This document shows, one piece after another, positions 17,900-27,000 of a stretch of 64,000 nucleotides of DNA; the stretch's first letter is position 1, and each line of letters begins with the position of its first letter. The stretch lies in NCBI RefSeq assembly GCF_000328565.1, contig NC_019966.1, forward strand, positions 3,720,001-3,784,000. Reading direction: 5' to 3'. Source of the stretch: Mycobacterium sp. JS623. Lineage in GTDB: Bacteria; Actinomycetota; Actinomycetes; Mycobacteriales; Mycobacteriaceae. The position numbers and the translations under genes were made by a program. The notes beneath the pieces are model-generated. The model did not search any database. It was not told where the DNA came from and was given only the letters and a program-made list of their open reading frames with translations.

Positions 17900-18972
17900 T
17901 GTACCGCGCGCTGCGGCGGGCGTTGTTTCTGGTGGCCCCCGAACGGATCCACACCTGGGTTTTCGCATTGCTGCGTGCGGTGACCGCCGTCCTTCCAGCA
18001 CGGCGCCTGCTGCAGCGATGGCTGGCTCCGCACGACCCCGTGCTCGCCAGCACCGTTTTCGGCGTTCGGTTCGCCGGCCCGGTTGGTCTGGCGGCCGGGT
18101 TCGACAAGGACGGCAGGGGGCTGCACACCTGGGGCGCGCTGGGTTTCGGCTATGCGGAGGTCGGCACGGTCACCGCGCAGGCGCAGCCCGGCAACCCGCA
18201 GCCGCGGATGTTCCGCCTGGCCGACGACCGCGCGCTGCTCAATCGGATGGGGTTCAACAACCACGGTGCTGGTGAGCTCGCGCTGCGGCTGACCCGGCGA
18301 ACGCCCGAGGTGCCAATCGGAGTCAACATCGGCAAGACCAAGGTCACGCCGCCGGAGGGCGCCGTCGAGGATTACGCCGAAAGTGCCCGGCTCCTAGGCC
18401 CGTTGGCCGCCTTCGTGGTGGTCAACGTCAGCTCGCCGAACACCCCTGGGCTGCGCGACCTGCAGGCGGTCTCATCGCTGCGGCCGATTCTTGCGGCAGT
18501 GAAGGCGGAGACGTCGAAGCCGGTGCTTGTCAAAATCGCACCTGACCTCTCCGATGACGACGTCGACGAGATTGCCGATCTTGCAGTCGAATTGGGCTTG
18601 GCGGGCATCGTCGCGACGAACACCACGGTGTCGCGTGATGGGCTCACCACACCCGGCGTCGATGCGTTGGGTGCGGGTGGTATTTCCGGTCCGCCCGTCG
18701 CGCAGCGGTCCGTGGAGGTGCTGCGGCGGCTGTACAAGCGCGTCGGCGACACGTTGGTGTTGATCAGTGTCGGGGGCATCGAGACCGCGGATGACGCGTG
18801 GGACCGCATCACTTCGGGTGCATCTCTGCTGCAGGGTTACACCGGCTTCATCTACGGAGGCGGATTGTGGGCCAAGCACATTCACGACGGCATCGCGCGT
18901 CGCCTGCACGAAGGCGGATTTGCATCGCTGACGGACGCCGTGGGCTCAGCCATTACGCGCGAGCAGACGTAA
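17899..18972 (+). CDS. pyrD: Dihydroorotate dehydrogenase (quinone), class 2
   Basis: 357 residues from ATG 17899, which shares a base with the preceding TGA. Oxidises dihydroorotate to orotate in pyrimidine synthesis, passing electrons to menaquinone via FMN at the membrane. Evidence: the amphipathic N-terminal helix region typical of class 2 ([20 protein letters not shown]), [36 protein letters not shown] (catalytic Ser region), [23 protein letters not shown] and GFIYGGGLW. Full length. The stop codon lies inside the left arm of the shared terminator hairpin. Confidence 0.97.
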   Translation: MYRALRRALFLVAPERIHTWVFALLRAVTAVLPARRLLQRWLAPHDPVLASTVFGVRFAGPVGLAAGFDKDGRGLHTWGALGFGYAEVGTVTAQAQPGNPQPRMFRLADDRALLNRMGFNNHGAGELALRLTRRTPEVPIGVNIGKTKVTPPEGAVEDYAESARLLGPLAAFVVVNVSSPNTPGLRDLQAVSSLRPILAAVKAETSKPVLVKIAPDLSDDDVDEIADLAVELGLAGIVATNTTVSRDGLTTPGVDALGAGGISGPPVAQRSVEVLRRLYKRVGDTLVLISVGGIETADDAWDRITSGASLLQGYTGFIYGGGLWAKHIHDGIARRLHEGGFASLTDAVGSAITREQT

Positions 18973-19020
18973 AAGTCCCCATTTCGTCGGCGTGTCGGCG
19001 CCTTTTGCGTCTGCTCGCGC
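18957..19020. terminator. Bidirectional hairpin between convergent pyrD and PEBP genes
   Basis: Left arm GCGCGAGCAGACGTAAAAG (18957-18975) and right arm CTTTTGCGTCTGCTCGCGC (19002-19020) are complementary over 19 bases with one mismatch; the loop is 26 bases. The left arm contains the pyrD stop codon and the right arm touches the stop of the PEBP gene, so the hairpin fills the entire gap. A strong stem flanked by A/T runs on both strands fits a bidirectional terminator. Confidence 0.75.
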
Positions 19021-19550
19021 TACTTCTGCTCATACGTGCCGTGGATGACGGCGCGGGCGATCGCGTTCATGAACAGGTTGAAGCCCAAGTAGGCCGGGCT
19101 GGCGTCGCCGTCGAGTTCGAGCTTGGGCACCTTGACGGCATGCACCGCGATGAAATACCGGTGCACACCGTGCCCCTGCGGCGGCGCGGCACCGATGTAG
19201 CGCTTGAGTCCGGCGTCGTTGGCCAAAGTCAGTGCGTCCCCGGGCAATCCGCTGCCGTCGCCTGCACCTGCGGGCAACTCGGTGACGGTCGCTGGCAAGT
19301 TGGCGACGGCCCAGTGCCAGAAGCCGGATGCGGTCGGCGCGTCGGGGTCATAAACCGTGACGGCGAAACTCTGTGTCTCCTCGGGGAATCCGGACCAGGC
19401 CAGCTGCGGCGAGACGTCATCGCCGCCCGCGCCCATGATGCCGCTCACTTGCTCGTTGGACAGCGCCTGCCCGTCCGTGACCGACTCCGACGTCAGCGTG
19501 AACGACGGCAGCTTCGGAAGAAACTCGTAGGGGTTGTAGTCAAATGCCAT
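19020..19550 (-). CDS. YbhB/YbcL (PEBP) family protein, Rv2140c-like
   Basis: 176 residues; AAGGGAG precedes ATG 19550. PEBP-fold motifs: [20 protein letters not shown] (anion-binding DPDAP) and [12 protein letters not shown] (GxHRY). The family binds phospholipid or phosphate-like ligands, and in eukaryotes members modulate kinases; bacterial roles are not settled. Cytosolic, no signal peptide. Co-oriented with the M20 peptidase gene 20 nt upstream (19570), so the two likely share a transcript. Orthology to Rv2140c is supported by flanking pyrD and the M20 gene. Confidence 0.93.
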   Translation of the reverse strand: MAFDYNPYEFLPKLPSFTLTSESVTDGQALSNEQVSGIMGAGGDDVSPQLAWSGFPEETQSFAVTVYDPDAPTASGFWHWAVANLPATVTELPAGAGDGSGLPGDALTLANDAGLKRYIGAAPPQGHGVHRYFIAVHAVKVPKLELDGDASPAYLGFNLFMNAIARAVIHGTYEQK

Positions 19551-19569
19551 GGTGCTCCCTTTCTAGTGG

Positions 19570-20922
19570 TCAGCTGTGCATCAGGAAATGCCCGAGAACC
19601 TGGGTGCCGAACTTCAATGCATCGACGGGTACCCGTTCGTCGACGCCATGGAACAGTGCGGTGAAGTCGAGGTCCGGCGGCAGTTGCAGCGGCGCGAACC
19701 CAAAGCATCGAATCCCCAAGCGGGCGAACGCTTTTGCATCGGTGCCGCCGGACAACATGTACGGCACGATGCGGGCATCCGGATCGACGGAGAGGATCGC
19801 ACCGTTCATGGCGTCCACCAGGTCGCCGTCGAACGCCGTCTCATAGGACGGCAGCTCGGTGATCCACTCCCGCGTCACATCGGGGCCGATCAGCTCGTCG
19901 ACCTCGCGCTCGAAAGCCGCCTGACGGCCAGGCAGGATGCGGCAGTCGACCACCGACTCGGCGGTGGCGGGGATGACGTTGGCCTTGTAGCCGGCCTTGA
20001 GCATGGTCGGGTTGGCGGTGTCGCGCAGGGTGGCGCCGACGACGCGGGCGATCGGGCCGAGCTTGGCGATAGCGCCGGGGAGGTCGGGGGAATTCCGGTC
20101 GAACTCGTAGCCCGTCTCCTCCGTGATCGCCTGCAGGAACTGGCCTACGGCGTCGGTCATCACCAACGGGAACTCGTGGCGACCGAGTTTCGCGGTGGCC
20201 TCGGCGACGGCGGTGACCGCGTTGTGCTCGTGGATCATCGATCCGTGACCGGCATGGCTGCGGACGGACAGCTTCATCCACATCATCGCCTTCTCGGCGG
20301 TCTCGACCAGGTACAGCCGCCGTTCGCCGCCGTTTTTGCGCGGCACGGTCAGCGAGAACCCGCCGACTTCACCGACCGCTTCGGTGACGCCCTCGAAAAG
20401 GTCGGGCCGGTTGTCGACCAGCCACTGCGACCCGTACTTGCCGCCGGCTTCCTCGTCGGAGAGGAACGCGAAGACCAGATCGCGCGGCGGCACGGTGCCC
20501 GCACGTTTGAAGTGCCGGGCGATCGCGATCAACATGCCGCACATGTCCTTCATGTCGACCGCGCCGCGGCCCCACACGTAGCCGTCCTCGACGGCACCGG
20601 AGAACGGGTGCACGCTCCAGTCCGATGCCTCGGCGGGCACCACGTCGAGGTGCCCGTGCAGCAGCAGGGCGCCGCGGTCGGGATTGGCGCCTTTGAGCGT
20701 GGCGAACACGTTGCCGCGGCCAGGACCGCCTGCCTCGACGTATTCGGTCGTGTAGCCGACCTCTTCGAGCTGTTCGGCCACCCAGCGGGCGCATTCGGCC
20801 TCGCCCTTGGTGGTTTCGGGCTCGCCGGTGTTGGAGGTGTCGAAGCGGATCAGCGCGCTGACGAGGTCAACCACCTCAGCTTCGGCGTTGGGGGGAGGCG
20901 TCACAGTCACCATTCGTACCAT
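19570..20922 (-). CDS. M20 family metallopeptidase (Rv2141c-like)
   Basis: 450 residues from ATG 20922 (ATG 20913 is also possible; neither has a strong ribosome binding site). M20/ArgE/DapE fold: LLHGHLDVVPAE (first metal His/Asp), WGRGAVDMKDMCG (bridging Asp), SDEEAGGKYG (catalytic and metal Glu), and a dimerisation-domain region containing HAGHGSMI. These enzymes hydrolyse dipeptides or N-acyl amino acids with two zinc ions. The exact substrate is unclear; annotations vary between dipeptidase and DapE-like. Last core gene before tRNA-Leu. Confidence 0.92.
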   Translation of the reverse strand: MVRMVTVTPPPNAEAEVVDLVSALIRFDTSNTGEPETTKGEAECARWVAEQLEEVGYTTEYVEAGGPGRGNVFATLKGANPDRGALLLHGHLDVVPAEASDWSVHPFSGAVEDGYVWGRGAVDMKDMCGMLIAIARHFKRAGTVPPRDLVFAFLSDEEAGGKYGSQWLVDNRPDLFEGVTEAVGEVGGFSLTVPRKNGGERRLYLVETAEKAMMWMKLSVRSHAGHGSMIHEHNAVTAVAEATAKLGRHEFPLVMTDAVGQFLQAITEETGYEFDRNSPDLPGAIAKLGPIARVVGATLRDTANPTMLKAGYKANVIPATAESVVDCRILPGRQAAFEREVDELIGPDVTREWITELPSYETAFDGDLVDAMNGAILSVDPDARIVPYMLSGGTDAKAFARLGIRCFGFAPLQLPPDLDFTALFHGVDERVPVDALKFGTQVLGHFLMHS

Positions 20923-20939
20923 TGAGAGGGCCGTTCGGT

Positions 20940-20969
20940 TTGGGCGCGGGCTGTCCCATCCGATAGCCT
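20940..20969 (+). promoter_or_regulatory. Promoter-like sequence for tRNA-Leu
   Basis: TTGGGC (20940-20945) and TAGCCT (20964-20969) are separated by 18 bases, a sigma-A-like arrangement; the expected start near 20976 lies about eight bases before the mature tRNA. Inferred from consensus only. Confidence 0.45.
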
Positions 20970-20983
20970 TAGCTGCCCAACTG

Positions 20984-21069
20984 GTCCGAGTGGCGGAATG
21001 GCAGACGCGCTAGCTTGAGGTGCTAGTGCCCTATTAACGGGCGTGGGGGTTCAAGTCCCCCCTCGGACA
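20984..21069 (+). tRNA. tRNA-Leu (anticodon GAG)
   Basis: The acceptor stem pairs GTCCGAG (20984-20990) with CTCGGAC (21062-21068), followed by discriminator A. The anticodon loop CTTGAGG between GCTAG and CTAGT-type arms gives anticodon GAG. A long variable arm (TGCCCTATTAACGGGCG) is typical of leucine tRNAs and the T loop is GGTTCAAGTCC. No CCA is encoded; it would be added after transcription. The 3' end is the integration target of the neighbouring decayed element. Confidence 0.95.
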
Positions 21070-21072
21070 CAC
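21043..21072 (+). repeat. attL-like core: 3' end of tRNA-Leu
   Basis: The 30-base stretch from the T arm to just past the tRNA end recurs at 23023-23051 with a single missing C. Direct repeats of a tRNA 3' end flanking an integrase gene are the classic scar of tyrosine-recombinase integration. Confidence 0.85.
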
Positions 21073-21095
21073 TTTCATTAGGCGCATCACCGCAG

Positions 21096-21931
21096 CTAGA
21101 CAGCAGTTATGCGGCGCGGGCGGCGACGGTCGGCAGGCGCTTTGGACACGCTTTGGACACTCTCTGCAATCTTCGCGTCCAGATTGACGGCTACCGCATC
21201 AAGGTCACTGTCGAACAGGTCGGCATAGATCCGCAACGTGACACTCGGGTCCTTGAGGCCGAGCATCCGGGACAACGGAAGAACATTCGCGCCTGAACTA
21301 ACGGCCAGGCTCGCGCACGTGTGCCGAAGATCGTGCGCTGTGATCGTTTGAACCTGTGCGCGTTCGACCGCCCGATTGAACCATCCTGTTGAGTCATAGC
21401 TCGGACGCTTGAGGTAGCCGCCACTGCGCGCCGGGAACAGCAGATCGTCCGCCGAGCGGCCCTCGCACCGCGCCGCCAGCCGAGAGAGCACCGAAGCCGC
21501 CGCCGGCACTAACCGATTCTCCTTGCCCTTCGTCTGCCCGACCTCAAAAATCTGCCCGACCTGTACAGCGTTACGGTGCACCGAGATCCGACGCTTTAGG
21601 AACTCGACGTCGGCGACGGTCAACGCGATCGCCTCACCCCACCGCAAACCGGTGAATGCCAGGGTCAGCACCAAGTCCGCAGCATCGAGGATTCCCGCCA
21701 GGATGCCCACCGCACGATTGACCACCGTGGCACTGATCCGGCGCGAGTGATCGACGCGGCCCATGCCTTCACGTCCAGGCTGTCCTTGGATGTCTCGACC
21801 TTCGATGCCCACGTCCGACGCGTCGCGCTTAGTGGCGATCCTCGTTTGCGGCTTGTGATTCCGTTCGGCTGTCGATACCGGACCTCCCATCGCTCCCCCG
21901 CGCCGGTCGAATAGCGCTTAATCGTCGCCAT
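21096..21931 (-). pseudogene. Tyrosine-type integrase, frameshifted and internally deleted
   Basis: The expected N-terminus (MATIKRYSTGAGERWEVRYR) starts at ATG 21931 in one frame. The core domain continues in another frame from about 21770, after loss of most of the arm and core-binding region: VNRAVGILAGILDAADLVL joins two parts normally separated. The catalytic half keeps the first Arg (FTGLRWGEA), a Lys region (TKGKENRL), HDLRHTCASLA (HxxR) and the Tyr (RIYADLFD), but the usual LGHKD is LGLKD, losing the second catalytic His. It ends 24 bp past the attL-like core, the normal place for an integrase. Almost certainly inactive. Confidence 0.85.
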
Positions 21932-22488
21932 CAGTCAGTCCCTTGAATCGGCGTTCGCGTACCCACAACGGCAGCGCACGATCGATAAACGATCCCTCCG
22001 TACCCGCGACGAGGGGCGCGGCGGCCGTAAGCCAACGCCAAACGGCGGCTGCCTGGACCGGCTTCTGCCAACCCGTAACTGGCACTTGGTCTTTCTCGGT
22101 GACTATGTCCAGATCGGGCCTCAACGCGGGCATCAACAATGAAGCCGGCCCATCGAGGCATGTGCAATGCGTGTTGAGTGGCGGTAGTGGAGCGCACCAA
22201 CTCGCCAACACCAGGAGCCACACCAGCCACGCTAGACCGCCGAGCCGCACTGCCCCAAAAATCTTTGGATTTAATCCGATCTTTGCTCTACCAAGTCGGC
22301 GGCCTTGGGTGCTCGGGAGGGTCGGCCCGCCACCCCCCGTAATGGCATGACGCACCACGCGCGGTTGCAGGCACGTCCTTTGCTTCCGACTACCAACACC
22401 AATGCCGCACGTTGCGGCGGCCTGCGGAGAGGACGAAAATCGAGGCTGGCTGTGTTGCAACACGCGGATCGTAAAAGGGGGTTGCACG
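21932..22488. other. Gene-poor stretch inside the element
   Basis: Overlapping minus-strand frames run through this region. One ends WVRERRFKGLTDGDD over the integrase start and contains a hydrophobic run (LAWLVWLLVLASW); another ends GTRTPIQGTD with its TGA touching the integrase ATG. None has a family signature, and I could not decide whether either is a real gene such as an excision factor. Confidence 0.4.
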
Positions 22489-22800
22489 ATGAGGCTCATG
22501 AAAATCTTGGCCGAAGCGGTCATCGCTGGCGCGCTTGGCTTCACCGCCTTCGGACTGGGCGCGGGCGTCGCGAACGCCAATCCTCCGTCCCCCTTCGCAT
22601 CAGGGACACCGTGGGCACAAGATGAAGGCCACGGCCATGGGCATTGGGGCTGTGGAGAAGATGGATGCGGGGGCGGAAACTGGGGAGACCAAGGGAACTG
22701 GGGAGGCGGAGGCAACTGGGGCGCCCCAGGCTGGAACCCTGGGCTTTACGGCTGCGTCAGCGGTCCAGTGGGATGGGGCACCGGCTTCATTTGCATCTAA
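22489..22800 (+). CDS. Small secreted Gly/Trp/Cys-rich protein
   Basis: 103 residues from ATG 22489, preceded by AAAGGGGG at good spacing. A Sec signal peptide (MRLMKILAEAVIAGALGFTA...) is likely cleaved after GVANA, a typical AxA site. The mature part starts NPPSPFASG, then is rich in Gly, His, Trp and Asn: GHGHGHWGCGEDGCGGGNWG, repeats of the GNWG type, then LYGCVSGPVGWGTGFICI. Four cysteines suggest two disulfides. The repeats resemble those of small secreted mycobacterial proteins of unknown role. It is the only apparently intact gene in the decayed element. Confidence 0.75.
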   Translation: MRLMKILAEAVIAGALGFTAFGLGAGVANANPPSPFASGTPWAQDEGHGHGHWGCGEDGCGGGNWGDQGNWGGGGNWGAPGWNPGLYGCVSGPVGWGTGFICI

Positions 22801-23022
22801 GCCGCGGATCGTACTAAGCCTCGAACAGTGCGCGTATGCCCAAGCGGAACACATATACGCCATACAGCATCGTCGCGCAGGATCGCATGCCGGGTTTGGC
22901 CGCGGCAGATCGAGCACTTGAGCGTCATAATGCAGCGCCAGCCCAGGGGATGGAGATTGTCGTCCCGCGCGCGGGTCTTTTTGCTGTTGACCGCGCTTTC
23001 ATCCCTCGGACCTGGTAGCTCT

Positions 23023-23051
23023 GTGGGGGTTCAAGTCCCCCTCGGACACAC
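23023..23051 (+). repeat. attR-like core: partial copy of tRNA-Leu 3' end
   Basis: GTGGGGGTTCAAGTCCCC is identical to the tRNA T arm, followed by CTCGGACACAC; the tRNA has one more C at the junction. There is no tRNA 5' half here, so this is not a gene. Confidence 0.85.
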
Positions 23052-23064
23052 GACCAAGCCGAGC

Positions 23065-23165
23065 GAAAAGCGAGCTCGCTCGCTTTTCCGAGGCGCGGGA
23101 GTGTGTTGACGAGCGGGTTCGAAGAACCCGCGAGGATCACACAAGCGATTGAGCGGCGAAGCCGC
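23065..23165. repeat. Cluster of three short hairpins downstream of attR
   Basis: Hairpin 1: GAAAAGCGAG-CTCG-CTCGCTTTTC (23065-23088), a perfect 10-bp stem. Hairpin 2: GCGGGTTC-GAA-GAACCCGC (23113-23131). Hairpin 3: GCGGC-GAA-GCCGC (23153-23165). Hairpins 2 and 3 share a GAA loop and are each followed by GATCACAC. They lie between the element and the 3' end of the SDR gene at 23181, so the first may serve as a terminator; the other two could be a short dispersed repeat. The rest of 22801-23180 shows no convincing gene. Confidence 0.55.
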
Positions 23166-23180
23166 GATCACACCAGAGTT

Positions 23181-23999
23181 TCACGCCTCGTTCGGCATGT
23201 TGGTCCAGCCCTTGCGGTCGGCGCGGGCATACCACCCGGAAGCCGCGAGCGTGCCGCCGTCCACCGGGATCGTCTGTCCGGTGATGAACCGCGCATCGTC
23301 GGAAGCCAGGAATTCCACGACGGCCGCATAGTCGTCGGGCCTGCCGAAGCGGCCCGCCGGGATCCACGTCCTGATCAAGTCTGGGTCGCGGCCCCGCAGC
23401 ATCAGTTCGGCAGGCGTCTGCAGCGTGTCGGCGAGGTCCGGAGCGATCGCATTGACCCGGATCCCGTGCTGCGCGACGTCGACGGCCAGGCTACGGGTGA
23501 ACGCCACGACGCCCGCATTGAACGCCGCGTACGGGGCGGCGTAGGGAATGCCGCGAAACGCCTCGACGGTGGCGTTGTTGATGATCGCGCCGTTTGCGCG
23601 CTTGACCATCGCGGGTAACACGGCGTGGCACATGCGAAGCACATGGAGCAGATTCAGTTCGTAGAGCGTCTGCCACTGCTCCTCGGTGCTGTGCAGGAAG
23701 TCTCTGGCGGCGGGCCGGAAGTCGCCGACGTTGTTCACCAGAATGTCGATACGCGAATCACGAACGGCCAGTGCAGTTTCGGTGACATCAGCCACCACAT
23801 CACGGTCGCGGATGTCGCCGACGACGATCGTGCAAGTGCCACCCGCTGCGACAATCACGTCACGAGTCGCCGTTGCCGCATCGGCGTTGATGTCGCTGAG
23901 CACCACGTGCGCGCCTGCCGCTGCCAGTCGCGTGCTGATGCCGCCGCCAATGCCTTGCGCGCCACCGGTGACGATGGCGACCTGTCCCGTGAACCGCAT
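23181..23999 (-). CDS. SDR-fold protein with altered catalytic residues
   Basis: 272 residues. The cofactor-binding half is normal: VTGGAQGIGGGIS, a following SDIN (NAD or NADP discrimination) and LVNNVGDF. In the active site the usual Ser...Tyr-x3-Lys is changed: INNATVEA replaces the serine strand, and PYAAFNAGV has Asn where the catalytic Lys should be (YAAFN). The C-terminus is full length with ITGQTIPVDGG. It may bind NAD(P) without normal dehydrogenase activity, or use another mechanism. It lies 16 nt after the nitrate reductase gene on the same strand, so it could be part of that transcript. Confidence 0.85.
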   Translation of the reverse strand: MRFTGQVAIVTGGAQGIGGGISTRLAAAGAHVVLSDINADAATATRDVIVAAGGTCTIVVGDIRDRDVVADVTETALAVRDSRIDILVNNVGDFRPAARDFLHSTEEQWQTLYELNLLHVLRMCHAVLPAMVKRANGAIINNATVEAFRGIPYAAPYAAFNAGVVAFTRSLAVDVAQHGIRVNAIAPDLADTLQTPAELMLRGRDPDLIRTWIPAGRFGRPDDYAAVVEFLASDDARFITGQTIPVDGGTLAASGWYARADRKGWTNMPNEA

Positions 24000-24015
24000 C
24001 GGGACAGCGTATTGG

Positions 24016-27000
24016 TCAGTACACGTCGCGCACGTAGCGTTTCGATGCGACGAGTTCGCGCTTGTAGTCGTGGGCGTCTTCGTCCGACATCGAGCCGTGC
24101 GTTTTGATGATCGACGTCAGCGCCGCATCGACATCCCTGGCCATCCGGTTCGCGTCACCGCAGACATAGAAGTGCGCGCCGTCGTCGAGCCACCGCCACA
24201 CGTCCGCGCCGTAGTCGAGCATCTTGTGCTGGACGTAGACCCGCTTGGCCTGATCCCGCGAGAACGCCAGGTCCAGCCGGTTGAGGAAGCCGTCGCGGAC
24301 CATGTCCTCGAAATCGTCACGGTAGTAGAAGTTTTCGCTGCGATAGCGGTCGCCGAAGAACAGCCAGTTGCGGCCACCGTGGCCGAGTGCCCGCCGTTCC
24401 TGCAGGAAGCCGCGGAACGGCGCGACGCCGGTGCCGGGTCCGACCATGATCATCGGCGTGCCGCCGTCCTCAGGAGGCCGGAAGTGCGGTGAGCGTTGCA
24501 GGAATACCGGCGCTGCGGCCGCCCGGTCGGCAAGGAACGTCGAGCACACTCCGCCGCGCTGGCCGCCGTCGGCGCCGCGGTAGCGCACCACAGACACCGT
24601 CACCTGGACCTCGTTCGAGCTGATCAGCGGGCTCGATGAGATCGAGTAGTTCCGCGGCGTCAGCCGGACCAGGACCTCTTGCCACTCCTCGGGCTCGGCG
24701 CGAACGGCGAACTCCTGGACGATGTCGAGGCCGTTGCGGTCCACCAACCACTTGTCGAGCTTGTCCTTCGGTGCCATCAGCGCCTTGGCGGCCGCCTTGT
24801 CACGACAGGATTCGGCGACGAACCGCAGCAGGTTGGGCGTCACCCGACAGATGTCGTAGGACACAATCAGCGCATCACGCAGGCTCTGCTCGTTGCCGTC
24901 GACCTCAACCGAGGTATCTCCACTGAGCCCGGTCGCGGTCAACCAAGCGTCGACCGTCGCGGGGTCGTTCGTCGCGTAGACGCCCAGTGAATCGCCGACC
25001 GCATAACTGACGTCGTATTCTGAGATGTCAAAGCCGAACTGGCGCACTTCTTTTCGTGACGTCGGCGCGGTCAGCACGGTGTTGCGGGACAGAGGCGCGA
25101 GCAGCGGCTTGGCGCGGGTGAACGGCTCCGCGCGCTTCGGCTTCGTGACGGTCGGCACGCCGCCGTTGTGACCATTCGGAGGCTTGGCGACGGTCTCGGC
25201 TACCAGCGCGGTGATCCTTTCGGCCCAGCGGTCCATTGGCTCGTTGTCGTAGACCTCGCACTCGGTGCGGTCCAGCATCCGCGTCGCACCCAGCGCCGAG
25301 AGCCTGCCGTCGATCGCCTTGGCGTGGCCGCAGAAGTTGGCATACGAGCGGTCGCCGATGCCCAAGACCGCGTATCGCACCCCGTCCAACGCCGGTGCGT
25401 CGGCCGCATGCAGGCGATCCCAGAACCCGGCACCGTTGTCCGGCGGCCCGCCGTCGCCGAAGGTGCTGGTGATCACCAGCACATCGCGCGCCGCGGCCAG
25501 CTCAGCCAGCTGCATGTCGTCCATGTTGACCAGCTGGGAGTCGCCGAGCCGCTCGGCCAACCGCGCGGCGAAATCCTCGGCGTTGCCGGTCTGCGACGCC
25601 CACAACACCAGCGGCCCGGCCTTGGTGGGCTGCAGCTCGGGGGTCGTTGTCAGGCGTGAGTAACGGCCTGCCAGCAGACCGTCGATCCACAACCGGACGC
25701 CGGTCGCGACGGGCGCCGATGCCGGGAGCACGGGCACTCCGCTGACGCCCTCTGCAAGCCCACTGAAAAAGGCTGCGAGGTAAATCTTTTCGCCCTCGGT
25801 GAGCGTCGGCTTGCGCTGGCTCAAGTCCAGTTCGTCAACGACGGGGTCCATCGTTTTCACCGGCCGCAGGCCCACCGCGCACACCTTGAACTCGGGTTGC
25901 AGCGAATCAGGGTCGACGGCGTCGTTGGTCAGCGCGTTGATGGTCAGGTACTCGCCGTGTTCGTCGTTCCAGTGGAACGGGACAAAGCAGTTGCCGGGCC
26001 GCACCCGGTCGGTGACGACGGCAGGTAGCACCGCCCTGCCCCGGCGCGACGTCAGCTCGACGGGTTGGCCGGCGACGATGTCGAGCGCGGCGGCGTCAAC
26101 GGGGTGAATCTCGACGAACGGCCCGCTGTCCAGCTTGTTGAGCTTGTCGACCTTGCCGGTCTTGGTCATCGTGTGCCATTGGTGTTGCAGCCGACCAGTG
26201 TTGAGCACCAGCGGGAAATCCTCATCGGGCAGCTCCCGCGCATCCATGTGCGGACGGGCATGAAACACCGCGCGCCGAGACGGCGTCGGGAATGCCAGCC
26301 GCGGGGTGTCGTCGTTCTCGTCGACGAACAGGTCTTGGCTGACACCGTCGTTCAGGTAGCGGATCGGATGACGGTCCGCGTCATCCGGCGGACACGGCCA
26401 TTGCAGCGGTGTCTGCCGCAGCCGCTCGTAGCTGGCGCCACGCAGGTCGTAGCCGGTCTTCGGATTGGCGAACCGGCGGATCTCGTCGAAGATCTGCTCG
26501 CTCGATTGATAGTCGAAATGTTCGCCAAAGCCCATGTGCGCGGCCACCTGACAGATCAGCTGCCAGTCGGGCCGCGACTGCCCGGCAGGCGGGATCGACT
26601 GCTGCAAAAGCGTCAGGTTGCGCTCGGAATTGACCATCACAGCATCGGATTCGGCCCACAGCGTGGCGGGCAGCACGATGTCTGCGTAGTTGTTGGTTGC
26701 GGTGGTCGCGTACGCGTCCTGGGTGATCACAAGGTGCGCGTTCTCAAGCCCGGTGATCACCGTCTTCCGATTGGCAACGGTGGCAACGGGATTGGTGCAG
26801 ATGATCCAGCATGCCTTGATCGTGCCGTCAGCGAGTTGCTCGAACATGTCGATGGTGCCGGGGCCGACGTCACTGCGGATGGTGCCCGGCTCCAGACCCC
26901 ACTGCGTCTCGACGAAGGCACGGTCGTCCGCCGAGAGCACTGACCGCTGCCCCGGCAAACCGGGCCCCATGTAACCCATTTCGCGGCCACCCATGGCGTT

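Larger units (their letters stand above)
21043..23051. mobile_element. Decayed integrated element in tRNA-Leu (about 2 kb)
   Basis: Bounded by the tRNA 3' end and its partial copy. It contains a broken tyrosine integrase (21096-21931), a stretch without recognisable genes (21932-22488), one intact small secreted protein (22489-22800) and another gene-poor stretch. No replication, structural or transfer gene is left, so this is the remnant of a phage, satellite or integrative plasmid that lost most of its cargo. Confidence 0.75.

Noticed and set aside
19576..20925. 449-codon + strand frame opposite the M20 peptidase
   Set aside because: Shadow of a high-GC gene; no family motifs, and the opposite strand has all M20 metal residues.
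22836..23018. Possible 60-residue protein between the secreted protein gene and attR
   Set aside because: It has a plausible composition but no ribosome binding site, family or coupling; kept only as part of the gene-poor stretch.
23011..23051. Second tRNA-Leu gene
   Set aside because: Only the T arm and 3' acceptor strand are present; the 5' half and anticodon arm are missing, so it is an att copy.
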